In this document: positions 61,965 to 64,000 of the stretch, piece by piece
Layout of the letters: every line of letters starts with the position of its first letter
How positions within the stretch are numbered: position 1 is the first letter of the stretch
Assembly (NCBI RefSeq): GCF_003933245.1
Contig: NZ_QUSX01000004.1
Span: forward strand, 62,001 to 126,000
Direction of reading: 5' to 3'
Source: Maribacter algicola
GTDB taxonomy: Bacteria > Bacteroidota > Bacteroidia > Flavobacteriales > Flavobacteriaceae
DNA: 64,000 nt
Notes under the pieces: generated by a model
Database searches by the model: none
What the model was told of the DNA's origin: nothing
The model's input: only the letters and a program-made list of their open reading frames with translations
Position numbers and translations under genes: made by a program

Positions 61965-62894
61965 ATGAGCGAACTGAGTGTAAATCACTTGTTGGGAATC
62001 AAATATTTGAAAGAATCGGATATTCAGCTCATTTTTGAAACAGCGGATCATTTTAAGGAGGTAATCAATCGGTCCATCAAAAAAGTTCCTTCACTTAGGG
62101 ACATTACCATCGCCAATATTTTTTTTGAAAACAGCACCCGTACAAAGCTGTCCTTTGAACTGGCGGAAAAGCGACTTTCTGCCGATGTGCTCAACTTTTC
62201 AGCAAGTCAGTCCTCCGTTAAAAAGGGAGAAACCCTTATCGATACAGTAAACAATATTTTATCCATGAAAGTGGATATGGTAGTGATGAGGCATCCCAAT
62301 CCCGGAGCAGGTATCTTTTTGGCCAAACATGTGAAGGCATCGATCATCAACGCTGGTGACGGTGCTCATGAGCATCCTACCCAGGCCTTGTTGGATTCCT
62401 TTTCTATTCGGGAGAAATTAGGGGATGTAGCAGGTAAAAACGTAGTTATCGTAGGAGATATTCTGCATTCAAGGGTTGCACTTTCCAATATTTTTGCGTT
62501 GAAACTTCAAGGGGCAAACGTGAAAGTTTGCGGTCCAAAAACATTGATTCCCAAGTATGTGGAATCCTTAGGAGTAGGAGTGGAGATGGATTTGAAAAAG
62601 GCGTTGGAATGGTGCGATGTAGCCAATATGTTGCGTATACAAAACGAACGTTTAGATATTAGCTATTTCCCAACTACAAGGGAGTACACCCAGCAGTTTG
62701 GGGTGAATAAAAGACTCTTGGATAGTTTGGACAAGGAAATCGTTATCATGCATCCCGGTCCCATCAATCGTGGCGTGGAAATAACAAGTGATGTGGCAGA
62801 TTCCAAACAGTCCATTATACTCAATCAGGTAGAAAATGGTGTTGCCGTTCGTATGGCGGTAATTTATTTGTTAGCTTCAAAAATTAAACAATAG
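61965..62894 (+). CDS. pyrB: Aspartate carbamoyltransferase catalytic subunit
   Basis: Condenses carbamoyl phosphate and aspartate in the second step of pyrimidine synthesis. The 309-residue chain has the carbamoyl phosphate motif FFENSTRTKLSFELAEKRL, then the 80s-loop region SASQSSVKKGETLIDT, MVVMRHPNPGAG, HEHPTQALLDSF and the C-terminal HPGPINRGVEI. No regulatory subunit pyrI follows, so it acts as the unregulated trimer or in another complex. It is 5 bp after pyrR and 5 bp before the 110-residue gene, clearly an operon. Confidence 0.97.
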   Translation: MSELSVNHLLGIKYLKESDIQLIFETADHFKEVINRSIKKVPSLRDITIANIFFENSTRTKLSFELAEKRLSADVLNFSASQSSVKKGETLIDTVNNILSMKVDMVVMRHPNPGAGIFLAKHVKASIINAGDGAHEHPTQALLDSFSIREKLGDVAGKNVVIVGDILHSRVALSNIFALKLQGANVKVCGPKTLIPKYVESLGVGVEMDLKKALEWCDVANMLRIQNERLDISYFPTTREYTQQFGVNKRLLDSLDKEIVIMHPGPINRGVEITSDVADSKQSIILNQVENGVAVRMAVIYLLASKIKQ

Positions 62895-62899
62895 CACTT

Positions 62900-63232
62900 A
62901 TGATTTTTGATAAGGACGGAACTACGACCATAATAGACCAGGAAAAAAAATCACTTTCCATCTTCTTAAAAAATTTGGAAGAGAAGTACACGGAAGTCAA
63001 GAATGACAACTTAATAATCAACCTGTTCACTTTTGATAAATTGACATCGGGGGATGTATTGGAGTTTTTGGAAATGTCCAATAAGCACCGAAAATCAGGA
63101 AAATCCTTCGTAATCGTTACGGATAAGGTTTCTTATGATGAGGTCCCCGATGAAATAATTGTCGCCCCTACCTTGCAAGAGGCGAAGGATATTATTGAAA
63201 TGGAGGAAATTGAAAGGGATTTGGAGCTTTGA
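62900..63232 (+). CDS. Small conserved protein between pyrB and rnz, STAS-like
   Basis: A 110-residue soluble acidic protein. It shows alternating strand and helix (TTTIIDQEKKSLSIFLKNLE, NDNLIINLFTFDKL, GDVLEFLEMSNKHRKSGKSF, VIVTDKVSYDEVP, APTLQEAKDIIEMEEIERDL), a pattern compatible with a STAS-like fold, although no catalytic or phosphorylatable Ser is certain. The position between pyrB and ribonuclease Z is, as far as I recall, kept in flavobacteria. Its stop overlaps the rnz start (TTGA), so translation of the two is coupled. It has no assigned function. Confidence 0.75.
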   Translation: MIFDKDGTTTIIDQEKKSLSIFLKNLEEKYTEVKNDNLIINLFTFDKLTSGDVLEFLEMSNKHRKSGKSFVIVTDKVSYDEVPDEIIVAPTLQEAKDIIEMEEIERDLEL

Positions 63233-64000
63233 AATTGACCATATTAGGTTGTTATGCCGCTACGCCAAGAACATTGACCAACCCAACCTCACAGGTATTG
63301 GAGATCAAGAACCACATGTTTCTAATAGATTGTGGTGAAGGCACCCAGGTTCAGCTTCGCAGACACGGAATCAAGTTTTCAAGAATCAATCACATATTTA
63401 TTTCCCACTTGCATGGAGACCATTTCTTTGGACTTCCGGGTTTGATTTCTACGTTCCGGTTATTGGGAAGGGAAAAGGAACTCAATATTTATGGCCCCAA
63501 AGGAATAAAGGAAGCCATTACCTTGTTGTTAAAACTTGGGGATTCCTGGACCAACTATCCCTTGCATTTTCATGAATTGACCTCAGTCGATAGTGAGGTT
63601 ATTTTTGAGGATGCAAAAGTAACCGTACAAACAATACCCTTAGATCATAGGGTCTATACCAATGGATTTTTATTCAGGGAAAAAGAGAGGGAACGTACCT
63701 TGAACATTGAGGCCGTTCGGTTTTATGAAATCGACAAGGCATATTTCAACATCATTAAAAAGGGAAAGGATATTGTCACCGAAATGGGTGAGATCATTCC
63801 CAACAAGGAATTGACATTCGATCCACCCAAACCAACTTCCTATGCCTTCTGTAGCGATACGGCCTATAATCCTCATCTTGTTCCGTTAATAAAGGGTGTA
63901 GATTGTTTATACCATGAGGCTACTTTTTTGGAATCGGAAACAGATTTGGCAAAAAAAACAAAGCATAGTACGGCCAAACAAGCAGCAAAAATAGCAAAGG
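63229..64000 (+). CDS. rnz: Ribonuclease Z, 5' part (TTG start, runs off window)
   Basis: Metallo-beta-lactamase-fold endonuclease that matures the 3' end of tRNAs. About 257 codons are in the window and the frame is still open at the end; a full-length enzyme has about 300. The start is TTG, giving MKLTILGCYAATPRTLTNPT; the TTG overlaps the stop of the preceding gene, and no ATG is near. The zinc motif HLHGDHFFGLPG is present, together with IDCGEGTQVQLRRHGI, IPLDHRVYTNGF with another His and FCSDTAYNPHLV with the metal-bridging Asp. The last 3' His lies beyond the window or near its end (KKTKHSTAKQAA). Confidence 0.95.
   Translation, partial: MKLTILGCYAATPRTLTNPTSQVLEIKNHMFLIDCGEGTQVQLRRHGIKFSRINHIFISHLHGDHFFGLPGLISTFRLLGREKELNIYGPKGIKEAITLLLKLGDSWTNYPLHFHELTSVDSEVIFEDAKVTVQTIPLDHRVYTNGFLFREKERERTLNIEAVRFYEIDKAYFNIIKKGKDIVTEMGEIIPNKELTFDPPKPTSYAFCSDTAYNPHLVPLIKGVDCLYHEATFLESETDLAKKTKHSTAKQAAKIAK

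Overview
The window reads as chromosomal DNA of a Flavobacteriaceae bacterium (Bacteroidota), probably marine and close to the Maribacter/Zobellia/Arenibacter group. The reasons are the moderate GC (low 40s by eye), the Bacteroidota type of promoter (a -7 box TAnnTTTG, sometimes with a TTTG-like -33 box) in front of many genes, weak or absent Shine-Dalgarno sequences, many short lipoprotein signals, and families typical of flavobacteria (FAS1 lipoproteins, PorT-like barrels, DUF4097/DUF2807, DUF1080, PVC-type haem proteins). The genus is inferred. I see no rRNA, tRNA, CRISPR array, insertion sequence or prophage; gene density is high and almost every gene is intact.

Layout. 1-3.3 kb: the 3' part of pyrG, then yidC. 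3.5-8.5 kb: a four-domain fasciclin lipoprotein, mnmA, a nitronate monooxygenase-like enzyme and a lipocalin-like lipoprotein. 8.6-19.2 kb: an extracytoplasmic catabolic region with a PVC-type HEAT-repeat/cytochrome c lipoprotein, a DUF1080 protein, a DUF2007 protein, an M28 peptidase, an exported Gfo/Idh/MocA protein, a membrane histidine kinase and a pirin. 19.5-27.5 kb: a tightly packed six-gene minus-strand operon (SpoIIM-like, polytopic membrane protein, DUF4129, DUF4350, MoxR ATPase, DUF58), with a divergent RDD protein and a TRIC-type channel. 27.5-35.2 kb: cyclophilin lipoprotein and CoA-type Nudix hydrolase with overlapping divergent start codons, a PlsC-like acyltransferase, an ECF sigma factor with a membrane partner, an M20 amidohydrolase, a type II NADH dehydrogenase and a tyrosine recombinase (XerD type). 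35.5-41.9 kb: two small envelope proteins, aroQ, a PQQ-type sugar dehydrogenase lipoprotein, a DUF3817 protein, lpdA, an exported MsrB and a collagen-like lipoprotein. 42-48.7 kb: glgB and a GH31 alpha-glucosidase, an M48 protease lipoprotein and a UMF1-type MFS transporter. 48.7-51.8 kb: an ECF sigma / putative anti-sigma / DUF4097 / DUF2807 operon. 51.9-64 kb: an acetyltransferase, lon, cmk, a BON-LysM protein, rpsA, a plug-only TonB-family protein with an MG2-like front, and a pyrR-pyrB-(110 aa)-rnz operon that runs off the end.

How the genes work together. Housekeeping functions (pyrimidine synthesis, protein insertion, translation, proteolysis, tRNA thiolation) are interleaved with envelope functions. 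The parts that look most like coherent but poorly described systems are the SpoIIM-to-DUF58 operon with its divergent RDD gene, the sigma-controlled beta-repeat operon, and the group of exported sugar-type enzymes at 8.6-17 kb. Several start codons are not ATG (TTG for the histidine kinase, the MFS transporter, the second sigma factor and rnz; GTG for the first sigma factor), and for five genes a promoter or signal peptide argues for a start downstream of the longest reading frame.
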